Position numbers and translations under genes: made by a program
DNA from: Rheinheimera pleomorphica
Lineage (GTDB): Bacteria; Pseudomonadota; Gammaproteobacteria; Enterobacterales; Alteromonadaceae
DNA: 64,000 bases
NCBI RefSeq assembly: GCF_011634895.1
Contig: NZ_SIRR01000031.1
Location: forward strand, 303,932-367,931
Direction: 5' to 3'
Part shown: positions 16,173 to 25,212 of the stretch, one piece after another
How the letters are laid out: every line of letters starts with the position of its first letter
Position numbering within the stretch: position 1 is the first letter of the stretch
Notes under the pieces: generated by a model
The model's input: only the letters and a program-made list of their open reading frames with translations
Told to the model about the DNA's origin: nothing
Databases searched by the model: none

Positions 16173-17399
16173 ATGGAAAAATTTTCGCTGGCCAAAGACA
16201 AAATCAAGATACTGCTGCTGGAAGGCTTGCACCAAAGTGCGGTGCAAAGCTTTAAAAATCAGGGTTACAGCAATATTGAATACTTAAAAACGTCACTACC
16301 GGAAGATGAGCTGATTGAACGCATTAAAGATGTGCATTTTATCGGTATCCGCTCGCGCACCCAGTTAACTGAAAAAGTACTGGATGCCGCCGGTAAACTG
16401 GTCGCCATTGGTTGCTTTTGTATCGGCACCAATCAGGTTGATTTAACCGCAGCATTAAAACGCGCGATCCCGGTATTTAACGCGCCATTTTCCAATACCC
16501 GCTCGGTGGCCGAATTAGTGCTTGGGCAGATCATTATGTTATTGCGCGGCATTCCGCAGCGTAACGCCGCAGCACATCGCGGCGAGTGGCAAAAAACCGC
16601 CAACAACTCGTTCGAAGCCCGGGGTAAAACCCTGGGTATTATCGGTTATGGTCATATCGGCACCCAGCTTAGCATCATGGCCGAGAATATCGGTATGCGG
16701 GTGCAGTTTTACGATATCGAAGACAAGCTGGTACTGGGTAATGCCACCCAGGTCAATTTCGGTACCTTGCTGAAAACCTCAGATGTGATCACACTACATG
16801 TACCGGAAACGCCACAAACCAAAAACATGATTGGCGAAGCCGAGCTGGAATTAATGAAAGCGGGCAGCATTTTAATTAATGCCTCACGTGGCACTGTGGT
16901 GGACATTGATGCCCTCACCGAAGCGCTGCGCAGTAAAAAGCTGGCCGGTGCGGCAATAGACGTGTTCCCGGTAGAGCCCAAAGGTAACGACGAAGAATTT
17001 GTCTCGCCACTGCGTGAGTTCGACAACGTGATCCTGACCCCACACATTGGCGGCTCAACCCAGGAAGCGCAAGAAAATATCGGCTTTGAAGTGGCCGGTA
17101 AGCTGGTAAAATACAGCGATAACGGCTCTACCTTATCAGCGGTTAACTTCCCGGAAGTGTCACTGCCAGAACACAAAGGCCGCTCACGCCTGCTGCATAT
17201 TCATAAAAACCAGCCCGGCGTGCTGACTAAAATCAACGAAGCCTTTGCCAAACACAATATCAATATCGCCGGCCAGTACCTGCAAACCAATGCCGATATT
17301 GGTTATGTGGTGATTGATATCGACTCAGATGATGTCGAGCAGGCACTGAATGAGCTAAAAGCCATTCCGGGCACGCTGCGCGCCCGCGTATTGCACTAG
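16173..17399 (+). CDS. serA: D-3-phosphoglycerate dehydrogenase
   Basis: SerA oxidises 3-phosphoglycerate to 3-phosphohydroxypyruvate, the first step of serine synthesis, and is inhibited by serine through its ACT domain. The 408-residue protein has the NAD-binding motif LGIIGYGHIGTQLS (about residues 152-165), the catalytic region NASRGTVVDIDAL and LTPHIGGSTQEAQENI, and a C-terminal ACT domain starting HIHKNQPGVLTKIN (about residue 338). Length and ends match the enterobacterial type. Serine made here feeds glycine and hence the gcv operon. Confidence 0.98.
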   Translation: MEKFSLAKDKIKILLLEGLHQSAVQSFKNQGYSNIEYLKTSLPEDELIERIKDVHFIGIRSRTQLTEKVLDAAGKLVAIGCFCIGTNQVDLTAALKRAIPVFNAPFSNTRSVAELVLGQIIMLLRGIPQRNAAAHRGEWQKTANNSFEARGKTLGIIGYGHIGTQLSIMAENIGMRVQFYDIEDKLVLGNATQVNFGTLLKTSDVITLHVPETPQTKNMIGEAELELMKAGSILINASRGTVVDIDALTEALRSKKLAGAAIDVFPVEPKGNDEEFVSPLREFDNVILTPHIGGSTQEAQENIGFEVAGKLVKYSDNGSTLSAVNFPEVSLPEHKGRSRLLHIHKNQPGVLTKINEAFAKHNINIAGQYLQTNADIGYVVIDIDSDDVEQALNELKAIPGTLRARVLH

Positions 17400-17406
17400 C
17401 CCCTAT

Positions 17407-17559
17407 GTAGGGGCGCATATTTGCGCCCCCGGAACACATAACATTGGCGCCCCGCTAATACATAGGCATCACATCACAGGGGCGTATATTTGCGCCCCTG
17501 TTTATATCGTATTCGCATTTAGCCGCAGCAATAAAAAGGGCGCAATAATGCGCCCCTAC
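17407..17559 (+). repeat. three copies of the dispersed palindrome after serA
   Basis: Copies at about 17407-17429 (gtaggggcgcatatttgcgcccc), 17477-17500 (caggggcgtatatttgcgcccctg) and 17538-17559 (gggcgcaataatgcgcccctac) fill the gap between serA and the convergent DUF2750 gene. Each can form a stable hairpin and the outer copies are in opposite orientations. They may serve as terminators for the convergent transcripts, but the copies elsewhere in non-terminal positions argue for a mobile or repetitive origin. Confidence 0.8.
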
Positions 17560-17586
17560 AGCTGTTACAGCGGCCTAATGTGCTGT

Positions 17587-17979
17587 TTAGGCATCATCCT
17601 GCATTTCGTTAATCAATGTCTCGGCCAGCTCGTCCGGCAATACCACAACGCCCGGGCCATCGGTATCCGGCAGTACAGCAATTGCCAACTCGTCACCGTT
17701 TAAGCCTGACGTCCATTTATCCAGCCAGGTGTCTACGTCAACCGCCTGCGCTGTACAATGTGACCACTCACCTTCAATCCACTGCTCGGCCAGCTCGGCA
17801 TGGGGCCACACCGGAATGCAGCGCTCGTCTTCAGCACTTACCAGCACAAAGCCATCGTCGTCTACTAAAATCCAAATCTTCTCCAGATCGGCAACCGCCT
17901 GAATAAAATAGGCATAGCGCTGCTCGGCATCCAGGGCAGTTATGCGGTTTAGTTCGTCAGCGGTTAATTGGTATTCCAT
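17587..17979 (-). CDS. DUF2750 family protein
   Basis: This 130-residue cytoplasmic protein fits the DUF2750 pattern: an RYAYFIQAVADLEKIWILVDDDGFVLV block, then CIPVWPHAELAEQW, a DTWLDKWTSGLNGDELAIAVLP stretch and a final GVVVLPDELAETL. The family has no known function. It is read toward serA and stands alone; the next gene upstream on the same strand is 71 bases away. The start MEYQLTADELNRI is preceded by a plausible ggaac stretch. Confidence 0.75.
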   Translation of the reverse strand: MEYQLTADELNRITALDAEQRYAYFIQAVADLEKIWILVDDDGFVLVSAEDERCIPVWPHAELAEQWIEGEWSHCTAQAVDVDTWLDKWTSGLNGDELAIAVLPDTDGPGVVVLPDELAETLINEMQDDA

Positions 17980-18050
17980 AATCAGGTTCCTAAAGTGGCA
18001 GCAAGAATGGCGCTAATGATGACGGATCTGCGGGCATTTTACCAATAAAA

Positions 18051-18476
18051 TTAAGTAAGCCAGGCGCTGCCGGCCCCTATCAGCAACGCATAACGCGCCG
18101 CTTTACCTAGCAGTACCAGCAGTAAAAACAGGCTAAAAGGGACTTTCAGAACACCGGCAACTAAGGTAAGCGGGTCGCCCACTACCGGCAACCAGGCCAA
18201 CAGTAAACTCCAACTGCCAAAACGCTGAAACTGCTGCTGCGCCTTTTCAAGTGCCGGCGCCGACACCGGAAACCAGCGCTTGTGTTGGAAATCCAGCAAA
18301 CGCCGCCCCAGATACCAGTTAACACAAGAGCCCAGCGTATTACCCGCAGTTGCCGCCACAAAAAGCCATAACGGGCTATAGCCCTGCTGCAACAACGCCA
18401 GCAGCAATACCTCGCTGGAGGCAGGAAACAACGTCGCCGCCAGCAGGCCGCTAAAAAACAGGCTAAAATACACCAT
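18051..18476 (-). CDS. YqaA-like membrane protein (DedA-related)
   Basis: The 141-residue protein resembles YqaA, a small relative of the DedA/VTT family of inner-membrane proteins. It has about four membrane segments, an early LFPASSEVLLLALL, a GNTLGSCVNWYLGRRL motif and LLLAWLPVVGDPLTLVAGVL, which corresponds to the conserved re-entrant region. DedA proteins are linked to undecaprenyl-phosphate and lipid recycling, but the role of YqaA is not established. It sits after a palindrome and the MAPEG-like gene on the same strand. Confidence 0.8.
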   Translation of the reverse strand: MVYFSLFFSGLLAATLFPASSEVLLLALLQQGYSPLWLFVAATAGNTLGSCVNWYLGRRLLDFQHKRWFPVSAPALEKAQQQFQRFGSWSLLLAWLPVVGDPLTLVAGVLKVPFSLFLLLVLLGKAARYALLIGAGSAWLT

Positions 18477-18492
18477 CCGATAAAATGGGGGT

Positions 18493-18532
18493 AGCTAAAA
18501 TGAGGTCAGAGGGCTCTGACCCCATTTTAGCT
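18493..18532 (-). repeat. GGGGTCAGAG-type palindrome overlapping a stop codon
   Basis: The arms agctaaaatgaggtcaga (18493-18510) and tctgaccccattttagct (18515-18532) pair over 18 positions with one mismatch around a four-base loop. The right arm contains the stop codon of the MAPEG-like gene (18527-18529). It may work as a terminator or mRNA 3' stabiliser, and its core resembles GGGGTCAGAG-type repeats found scattered in other proteobacteria, which is a recollection and not a search result. Confidence 0.65.
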
Positions 18533-18946
18533 GGCCAATACCTGCCAGGCTAAACGCAGCCAGATAGCCCAAAGCACGGCGCAGCCGAGTAAAAACACAT
18601 TAAACCGGCTACGCACATGGTTGCTGCCAATATGAATGACCGTATGGATAATACGCAGTAAGACAAAGCTTGCCCCCAGCAGCACATAGGCCAAATCGGC
18701 CACCCCCAGCTGCAGCGTGAATAACACACTAAACAAATACAGCATCGGCATTTGAAACTGGTTATCAAAGTTACGGCTGGTGGCAATCACCTGCTCACTG
18801 GCGCCGGTTAAATTCATGGTACGAAATGCCGACAGCGAAATATCTTTGTTTTTCGCCGCGGCAATACGCCGACGACCCATCAACACCATCACCACGCTGG
18901 TTAGCAGCACCTGAATAAACACCGGCAGTAAAATTAACTTTTCCAT
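18527..18946 (-). CDS. MAPEG family membrane protein
   Basis: The 139-residue protein has four predicted membrane helices and the MAPEG-like features RNFDNQFQMPMLYLFSVLF followed by LGASFVLLRIIHTVIHIGSNHVRSRFNVFL. MAPEG proteins are membrane-associated enzymes of eicosanoid and glutathione metabolism in eukaryotes; bacterial members are mostly uncharacterised. The start at 18946 is well supported by aaggag seven bases upstream; a longer frame to 18991 is not. It is divergent from tdk. Confidence 0.78.
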   Translation of the reverse strand: MEKLILLPVFIQVLLTSVVMVLMGRRRIAAAKNKDISLSAFRTMNLTGASEQVIATSRNFDNQFQMPMLYLFSVLFTLQLGVADLAYVLLGASFVLLRIIHTVIHIGSNHVRSRFNVFLLGCAVLWAIWLRLAWQVLAS

Positions 18947-19086
18947 TATCAACTCCTTATTAATCTCAGCAGAGATTAATGCAGCTTGCACTAAGTTACC
19001 AGCGTCTTAATTCTGTCATCTTCAGGCTTTATATTTTCTGCAGCGATATTGCTATACTGCATCGTTATTTTTTTCAGAGCGATGCT

Positions 19087-19680
19087 ATGGCGCAATTATA
19101 TTTTTACTACTCGGCAATGAATGCCGGTAAATCCACCTCTTTACTGCAAAGTGCGTATAACTATCAGGAAAGAGGCATGACGGTGGCCATTTACACTGCC
19201 GCCCTGGACAACCGCTTTGGTCTTGGCAAGGTAAGCTCGCGTATCGGCCTGGCAATGGATGCCCATATTTTCGATAGCAGCTTTAACTTTGTCAGCCATA
19301 TACAGCAGTTAAAGCACAGTGGCGCTTTAGATTGTGTGCTGATAGACGAAGCACAGTTTTTATCCAAAGCCCAGGTGCGCCAGCTGACCGATGTGGTGGA
19401 CCAGCTGAATATTCCGGTGCTGGCGTTTGGCCTGCGTACCGACTTTTTAGGCGAAACCTTTGCCGGTAGTGAAGCGCTGCTGGCCTGGGCCGACAAACTG
19501 ATTGAGCTGAAAACCATTTGTCACTGCGGCCGCAAAGCCAACTTTGTGGTGCGCTTAGATGAACAGGGCAACGCCGCAACCAATGGCTCGCAGGTCCAAA
19601 TTGGCGGTAACGAAAGCTATGTTTCAATGTGCCGGGCGCATTTTAAAGCCCTGGTTTGGCAGGATAAACAATTGGAGTAA
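19087..19680 (+). CDS. tdk: thymidine kinase
   Basis: Tdk phosphorylates thymidine to dTMP in nucleoside salvage. The 197-residue protein has the P-loop [14 protein letters not shown] at the N-terminus, the Walker-B-like region [32 protein letters not shown] and the lasso-loop thymidine site, with a zinc-binding CHCG pair near residue 145 and a C-terminal YVSMCRAHF. These are type II thymidine kinase hallmarks. The ATG at 19087 was chosen; the longer frame from 18979 adds a leader without family similarity. A tatact -10 box occurs at 19053-19058. Confidence 0.96.
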   Translation: MAQLYFYYSAMNAGKSTSLLQSAYNYQERGMTVAIYTAALDNRFGLGKVSSRIGLAMDAHIFDSSFNFVSHIQQLKHSGALDCVLIDEAQFLSKAQVRQLTDVVDQLNIPVLAFGLRTDFLGETFAGSEALLAWADKLIELKTICHCGRKANFVVRLDEQGNAATNGSQVQIGGNESYVSMCRAHFKALVWQDKQLE

Positions 19681-19683
19681 CAG

Positions 19684-20700
19684 ATGAAAATTCTCTATGG
19701 TGTGCAGGCAACAGGTAATGGCCATATCAGCCGGGCCCGCGCCATGGGGAAATATCTGGCGCAGGCCGGTGTACAGGTAGATTATCTGTTCTCCGGCCGC
19801 GAAGAGTCCGGCCTGTTTGATATGCAGCAATTTGGCAATTTTCAGCTGAAACGCGGCCTGACGTTTGTGACACTAAATGGCAAAGTCAGTTACTGGCAAA
19901 GCGTTAAGCAAGCGTCACTGCTGCAACTGAAGCATGACATTAACAGCCTCGATGTCAGCCGCTATGATCTAATCCTTACCGACTTCGAACCCATCACAGC
20001 GCATGCCGCCCGACGCGCAGGCAAACGTAGCATCGCCATTGGCCATCAGTACGCTTTTTTGCATAAAATCCCAATGCAAGATGCCAATCTGATGACACAG
20101 CTGGTATTTAAGCACTTTGCGCCGGCGCAAACCCAGCTCGGGTTGCACTGGCACCACTTTAACCAGCCAATACTGCCGCCCATTATCGACGAAACAGGCG
20201 ACCACAGCAGCGTTAAACCGCAACAAGTGTTAGTCTATCTGCCGTTTGAAGACCAGCAGCAGGTCATCAGCTGGCTTAAACCGCTAACCGGTTATCAGTT
20301 CAGCCTGTATGGTCCTGGCCTCGAGATAGGCACTCAGGGCCATATTAGTACACACCCGCCGGCACTAGCGCCGTTTAAAGCCGACTTAGCCAGCTGCAGC
20401 TATGTGCTGAGCAATGCTGGCTTCGAACTGATAAGCGAAGCCTTGCAACTGCAAAAACGCATTATGGTCAAACCGTTACAAGGCCAGATGGAGCAGCACT
20501 CGAACGCCTTAGCCTTAAAACAGCTTAATCTGGCCAGCACCACCGACGAGCTTAGCAGCCAGCACATAGCACAGTGGCTTAACAGCAATCAGGCCCGCCG
20601 CAGCGTGCAGTATCCCAATGTCGCCCAGGCTATCTGCCACTGGTTGCTGCAGGGCGCTACCGACAGTGTCGCCAGCCTTAGCCAGCAGCTCTGGCGTTAG
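19684..20700 (+). CDS. MJ1255/VC2487-type glycosyltransferase
   Basis: The 338-residue protein starts MKILYGVQATGNGHISRARAM, the glycine-rich first loop of GT-B enzymes acting on nucleotide sugars, and ends with a donor-binding region SNAGFELISEALQLQKRIMV that resembles MurG-like enzymes. It matches the uncharacterised MJ1255/VC2487 family often described as UDP-N-acetylglucosamine-type transferases. The true donor and acceptor are unknown. It follows tdk by 3 bases with ggag before the ATG, so the two are probably co-transcribed. A 7-bp inverted repeat (20713-20719/20723-20729) follows the stop. Confidence 0.8.
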   Translation: MKILYGVQATGNGHISRARAMGKYLAQAGVQVDYLFSGREESGLFDMQQFGNFQLKRGLTFVTLNGKVSYWQSVKQASLLQLKHDINSLDVSRYDLILTDFEPITAHAARRAGKRSIAIGHQYAFLHKIPMQDANLMTQLVFKHFAPAQTQLGLHWHHFNQPILPPIIDETGDHSSVKPQQVLVYLPFEDQQQVISWLKPLTGYQFSLYGPGLEIGTQGHISTHPPALAPFKADLASCSYVLSNAGFELISEALQLQKRIMVKPLQGQMEQHSNALALKQLNLASTTDELSSQHIAQWLNSNQARRSVQYPNVAQAICHWLLQGATDSVASLSQQLWR

Positions 20701-20768
20701 ACTGTTGCTATTTTGGCCAAAATGGCCAAATCCGTTATAGTTAAAACTCATTATTCATTGAGTATGCT

Positions 20769-22307
20769 ATGGCTGAAAACTCCGTTGCTTTACCCCACTT
20801 CTGGCCGATTCTGGACGCCATGCCAGCCCCGTTGCTGTACAAAGAGCACAGCCGCAGCCGTATTTTGGCGAACCAGGCCGCGCTGACACTGCTGCAACGC
20901 GATCCCACCCTGGCAGAGCTGTCGCTGGCCGATATTCAGCAGTTACCGCTATACAATCCTGATAACCACAGCCCATACGATTTACTACACAACCCCCTGC
21001 TGCTGGCCCTTAGTGGCACAGCGCTGCAACTGCCGGTAATACTGGGCAACAATCCGGGCCAGCCGCTGCTGTTACACAGTAAACTGGTTACCCTGTCTTT
21101 TACCTTACACAGCAGCGTGCTGATAAGCTTACAGCCGATGCAGGGGCAAAAGTTTATCAGCGACAGCACCGGTGCCTTAGCCGCGGAAAAGTCTGGCTCT
21201 GCTACCGATATTAGCGAACTGGAAGAGGCGCTGGCGTTTGACAAGCTTATCTCACTGATTTCAACCGAACTTATTAATGTGCAGCACGACAAACTCGACC
21301 AGCATATTCTTGATGCGCTGGCCGCAGTGGGCGAATTTTGTCATGCCGATCGCAGTTATGTATTTCAGTTTAATGCCGACATCAGTGAAATGAGCAACAC
21401 CCACGAATGGGTGCGCCCCGGTGTAAGCAGCCATAAAGATCAGTTGCAACAAATCCCGCAAGAAGGCTTGCCTTACTTTTATCAGAAAATACGCCAGGAT
21501 CTGGTTTTTGCCGTTAACAAAGTGTCTGAACTACCACTGGCCGCCCAGGCCGAAAAGCAAGAATTTGACGCCGAAGATATCCAGTCAGTGCTGTGTTGTG
21601 CTATGCACGCAGATAACAAATTGCTTGGCTTTGTCGGCTGCGACATGGTCGCGCGGCAGCGCGACTGGACCAGTAACGACCTCAGACGGATGAAACTGGT
21701 AGGCGAAATGATTGCGAAAACCCTGCAGAACGTACGCTACCGCCAGTCATTGCAACAGATACAACAACAACTGCTGCAAGCCAATCAGGAGCTGCAAAAA
21801 CAAGCCAGCCAGGATGGCTTAACCGGTATTGCCAACCGCCGTCAGTTTGACCATCACCTGCAAAGCGAGCTAAAACGTAGCGCCCGTAACCAACAGCCGT
21901 TGGGGCTACTGATGCTGGATATTGACCGCTTTAAGCATTATAACGATCACTATGGCCACCAGGCCGGTGATGAAGTCTTACAACAAGTAGCACAGCTGTT
22001 ACAACAACAGGTAAAACGCCAGGGCGAGCTGGCCGCACGCTATGGTGGAGAAGAATTTGCCATCATTCTGCCCGGTAGCAACAGCGAGGCGTGCCATAAA
22101 GTTGCCAGCAATATACAGCAACAGCTGACACAGCTGGGCATAGCGCATCAAAACTCTGACATTCAGCCGGTGCTTACGGTCAGCATGGGCTACTGCAGCA
22201 TCTTTGCCAACCAAAGCAGCAGCACCGAAATGCTGATAAAACAAGCCGATGCCGCCCAGTATCAAGCGAAAAAGTCCGGCCGTAATCAGGTATGTAGCGC
22301 GAGCTAA
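20769..22307 (+). CDS. GAF-GGDEF diguanylate cyclase
   Basis: The protein makes cyclic di-GMP from two GTP. Its 512 residues comprise an N-terminal PAS-like sensor (about 10-120), a GAF domain (about 165-330, with HADRSYVFQFNADISEM) and a GGDEF domain from about residue 350, containing DGLTGIANRRQFD, LMLDIDRFKHYND and the active-site RYGGEEF (residues 424-430). The GAF-GGDEF linker is a Gln-rich coiled coil. The usual inhibitory RxxD site upstream of the active loop reads RQGE, so product inhibition may be weakened. No membrane segment is present, so it is probably cytoplasmic. Confidence 0.93.
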   Translation: MAENSVALPHFWPILDAMPAPLLYKEHSRSRILANQAALTLLQRDPTLAELSLADIQQLPLYNPDNHSPYDLLHNPLLLALSGTALQLPVILGNNPGQPLLLHSKLVTLSFTLHSSVLISLQPMQGQKFISDSTGALAAEKSGSATDISELEEALAFDKLISLISTELINVQHDKLDQHILDALAAVGEFCHADRSYVFQFNADISEMSNTHEWVRPGVSSHKDQLQQIPQEGLPYFYQKIRQDLVFAVNKVSELPLAAQAEKQEFDAEDIQSVLCCAMHADNKLLGFVGCDMVARQRDWTSNDLRRMKLVGEMIAKTLQNVRYRQSLQQIQQQLLQANQELQKQASQDGLTGIANRRQFDHHLQSELKRSARNQQPLGLLMLDIDRFKHYNDHYGHQAGDEVLQQVAQLLQQQVKRQGELAARYGGEEFAIILPGSNSEACHKVASNIQQQLTQLGIAHQNSDIQPVLTVSMGYCSIFANQSSSTEMLIKQADAAQYQAKKSGRNQVCSAS

Positions 22308-22313
22308 AAACCA

Positions 22314-22345
22314 GTGTAAAAAGCAAGGGCAGCCGAAGCTGCCCT
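22314..22345 (-). terminator. rho-independent terminator after yjbH
   Basis: The arms agggcagc (22326-22333) and gctgccct (22338-22345) with a cgaa loop form an 8-bp stem. On the minus strand it is followed by tgctttttac, giving a T run. It sits between the convergent cyclase and yjbH genes. Confidence 0.75.
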
Positions 22346-22369
22346 GATAGTTATCCGGCCTTTGCCGTA

Positions 22370-24475
22370 TTAATCATAAAACGGCGAACGCTGCTCTGTC
22401 GCATCGATTAACGTGGCAGGCCTGTTCAGTGGCTGGCCGCCGTCTCGGGCAATCGGGATCCATGGTAAACGGCCGCGGCCTTTTGATGGTCTCAGCGAGA
22501 ACAAATCAAATGGTATCGACAGATAAAAACCTTTGGTAAAGCTGCCCTCGCCGTACTCCTCAGCAGAAACATTGGTGATGGCAGCGTAAGCGCCCACCAC
22601 TATGCCACTGTCAAAGCGCTTGGCAAAATCAATATTTACCCCCTTATCTTTGGCCAAAAACTGGCCAATATTAAAGGTTAGCTGGGTGTCGGGTAAAAAC
22701 TCCGGCTTCCAGTACACATTGACATGGCCGGTAAAGGTTTTGTAATCAAAAAAGTCAAAATCGTTCTCGTACGAGCGTTGCTGTACATAGTTAATATCAA
22801 AACCAATCGCCAGGTTCGAATCGACCGGCCGGTATAATACTTCACCGCCGACACCGCCAAACATGGTTTCCAGGTAACCGCCATAGGCTTGGGCATACAC
22901 ATCCGGCGCTATCTGATCCTGCCACTGCAAATACAGGTTTTCCATCGACACTGTACTACCCGTCACATATTCACGAATATAGGTTCTCACCCGGGGTAAC
23001 GGCGTTGCCTGGCTGTCTACCTTAAAATTAAACTTATCAAAGTTCTCCAGTAAAGTTAGTTTAGCCGTACCATTTACACTCAAATTACTGCTCAGGCGAT
23101 AACCAGCACTGGCAAATACACCGCCCTGATACATATAAAACGCCTCAGGGCCGCCAAAAGTTTGGATCCAGAACGTCTCCAGCCCGCTATAAAAGCCGGT
23201 TTGCGCTGGCTGTGCGGTTAAATCCAGCGTATGTTGCTCAGGCCGTTGCCGGACATAGGTTGAGCTGATATCGGCGTCAAGCGAATCATAGCGCGCGGCG
23301 GCAATAAATTGCTCAGCATCCACCACAGTTTCAACTAAGGGTAAATTACCGCCATAGTTAACAATACGGTAGCGCTTAATATAGGCCGGCACCTCGGTCG
23401 CCAAAATACGGCCTATGCGCTCAACTGCTTCGGCACCATCCCGGTAAGCAACCTGTTGGCCATAAATTACAAACTCATCGTCAGTCATATGCGCAGTTTG
23501 CAACACAAAACCCGCTTCGCTGTAAAGAGCCTGTGGTAAGGCATCCCTATCGGTAATCTCGGTACGCTCAATCTGCTCGGGCAACTGACGTGGTGCAGGT
23601 TTAATTTTCAGCTGGCTGGCGCTGTGTAAATTAAGTTTATAATGCACACCAAAACCCAGGGTGTTACCGCGTTGGTAATTCAAATCAAAGTTAAAATTCC
23701 CCCACTGATACACAGCGCCAAAGTTCCAGTTGCTGTCCTGTTGTAAATCACCAGCCCTGTCATTACTATAATCATTGCCTTCATATTCCAGCTTTAACCG
23801 CAGCGGCTGCCACGGCGTTTGGTATTCCACACCGGCAAATAATGATGCAGGCCCTTTAAAAAAGCGGTTATAGTCAATTTTGCCGCCCTGCCCGGCAAAC
23901 CCTCTTGGGCGCTCGCAAAAACTGTCTTTTAACTGACAAAACGGGTTGTCAATATTACCGCCAGTGCCTAAGTAGCCCCAGCCAATGCCCAGATGGAAGT
24001 CCAGGTTATGCCATTTTTTACTTAAGCTGATAAATTCGCTTTCAAAAAAACCGGTACCACCAAAATCCCTGAAGCCCGCGGATACCTGTGGCAAATAGGT
24101 GCTTTCCTCCAGCAAGCGAAACTTTACATCAATCCCCTTATCTTTTAGCGTTTGATCACCGCTAAAACCGGGATCAGCACTGTATAAGCGGGTTCGTACA
24201 TCGGTATAACGCACTGTCGATTCCATCCAGTCAAACAGCTGAATGCTAACCGACCATAAGCGGTATTCTTCGTTGTCGGTATAGTTTATTGATAAATCGC
24301 CGGCAGGTGCCATACGCGCTGTTGGTGTTTGTATTAAGCCGACGCCGCCGTGTGCCATTTGCGACACCCCGGCAGGTTGCAACTGCCAGCTCTGACGCTG
24401 CTCTGCTTTAGCCGGCATAGTGTACAAAGCGGCTGAAATTAATGATAAACAAAATGGAATTCGTACTACATTCAT
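22370..24475 (-). CDS. yjbH: YjbH-like outer membrane protein of exopolysaccharide secretion
   Basis: YjbH (group 4 capsule GfcD relative) is a large outer-membrane beta-barrel thought to take part in exopolysaccharide export. The 701-residue protein starts with a signal peptide (MNVVRIPFCLSLISAALYTMPAKA) and has GVGLIQTPTARMAPAGDLSINY, an established YjbH opening, and a long series of alternating aromatic strands. The C-terminus is rich in membrane-strand patterns. It is the last gene of a yjbFGH set, with its ATG overlapping yjbG by 4 bases. Confidence 0.9.
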   Translation of the reverse strand: MNVVRIPFCLSLISAALYTMPAKAEQRQSWQLQPAGVSQMAHGGVGLIQTPTARMAPAGDLSINYTDNEEYRLWSVSIQLFDWMESTVRYTDVRTRLYSADPGFSGDQTLKDKGIDVKFRLLEESTYLPQVSAGFRDFGGTGFFESEFISLSKKWHNLDFHLGIGWGYLGTGGNIDNPFCQLKDSFCERPRGFAGQGGKIDYNRFFKGPASLFAGVEYQTPWQPLRLKLEYEGNDYSNDRAGDLQQDSNWNFGAVYQWGNFNFDLNYQRGNTLGFGVHYKLNLHSASQLKIKPAPRQLPEQIERTEITDRDALPQALYSEAGFVLQTAHMTDDEFVIYGQQVAYRDGAEAVERIGRILATEVPAYIKRYRIVNYGGNLPLVETVVDAEQFIAAARYDSLDADISSTYVRQRPEQHTLDLTAQPAQTGFYSGLETFWIQTFGGPEAFYMYQGGVFASAGYRLSSNLSVNGTAKLTLLENFDKFNFKVDSQATPLPRVRTYIREYVTGSTVSMENLYLQWQDQIAPDVYAQAYGGYLETMFGGVGGEVLYRPVDSNLAIGFDINYVQQRSYENDFDFFDYKTFTGHVNVYWKPEFLPDTQLTFNIGQFLAKDKGVNIDFAKRFDSGIVVGAYAAITNVSAEEYGEGSFTKGFYLSIPFDLFSLRPSKGRGRLPWIPIARDGGQPLNRPATLIDATEQRSPFYD

Positions 24476-25212
24476 GGCAATACCCTATGCATAGCAAGCT
24501 CTGACAATCCCTGATTCAGCTTTGCAAAACGCGTATCCAGCATCGATGTCTTTAGTGGTATGAACAGTTGGGCACCGGGCATCACTTCGCTATATGTTTG
24601 ATTCCAATACGCCACACCTGCGGTAGCCATTTTATTAGCCGGCAGGATAATCATCGCTTTACTCTGTTCTGCCAGCGCTGTCGTGTTAGCAGCCACTATA
24701 TAATCCACTACCGGGGTTGCCGGACGATGCTCCAGTACTACTTCAGTTTCTACCGCACCAAACAGATAGATATGATTAGGTCGTGTGCTCAATTGTAACA
24801 AATAGGCTCCATTGCCGAAGCGCGGGTTAAGTGCGGGTTTAATTCTGGCTGCATCGTAATCAATACTGATCGCTAAGCGCTTCGCCAGCCGCCAGGAGGT
24901 CAGCTGCGTTTTTATTGCCTGCAAACTTTGCTGCGCGGCAGCATCTCCCTGATATTGCGCCAGTAACTCCCCGATCAACGCCAGCAACTCTGCACGTAAT
25001 TGCTCAGGCTCAGGACTATCTAACTGATACAACGCCGCTGCAGGCCAGTACCAGTTGCGCTCAAGCGCCACCGGCGCTAATACCTCAGCCAGGCGCGGCT
25101 TGTTGTCATACTGATACAGTTTATTGTCAATCGTTACCTGTACCGCTGAGCGGGCAGTAAAACACAGGCCTGCCGTTAGCAGTAGGGCGCTCATTCGTAA
25201 TTTACTTGGCAT
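24472..25212 (-). CDS. yjbG: YjbG-like exopolysaccharide secretion protein
   Basis: The 246-residue exported protein matches the YjbG/GfcC family, whose members have ubiquitin-like beta-grasp domains and are periplasmic. Its signal peptide is SALLLTAGLCFTARSA. Family features are RLAEVL after YQYDN, NRYWPAAALY-like NWYWPAAALYQLD, IYLFGAVE and GVAYWNQTYSEVMPGAQLFIPL. I chose the ATG at 25212, which has aggga seven bases upstream; earlier in-frame starts to 25239 are possible. It overlaps yjbF and yjbH, so the three are translationally coupled. Confidence 0.85.
   Translation of the reverse strand: MPSKLRMSALLLTAGLCFTARSAVQVTIDNKLYQYDNKPRLAEVLAPVALERNWYWPAAALYQLDSPEPEQLRAELLALIGELLAQYQGDAAAQQSLQAIKTQLTSWRLAKRLAISIDYDAARIKPALNPRFGNGAYLLQLSTRPNHIYLFGAVETEVVLEHRPATPVVDYIVAANTTALAEQSKAMIILPANKMATAGVAYWNQTYSEVMPGAQLFIPLKTSMLDTRFAKLNQGLSELAMHRVLP

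Noticed and set aside
16709..17176. 155-codon frame on the minus strand
   Set aside because: Antisense to serA, with no independent support.
15135..17559. CRISPR-like array formed by the repeated palindrome
   Set aside because: Copies differ in orientation, spacing is irregular and spacers are similar or absent; no cas genes are present.
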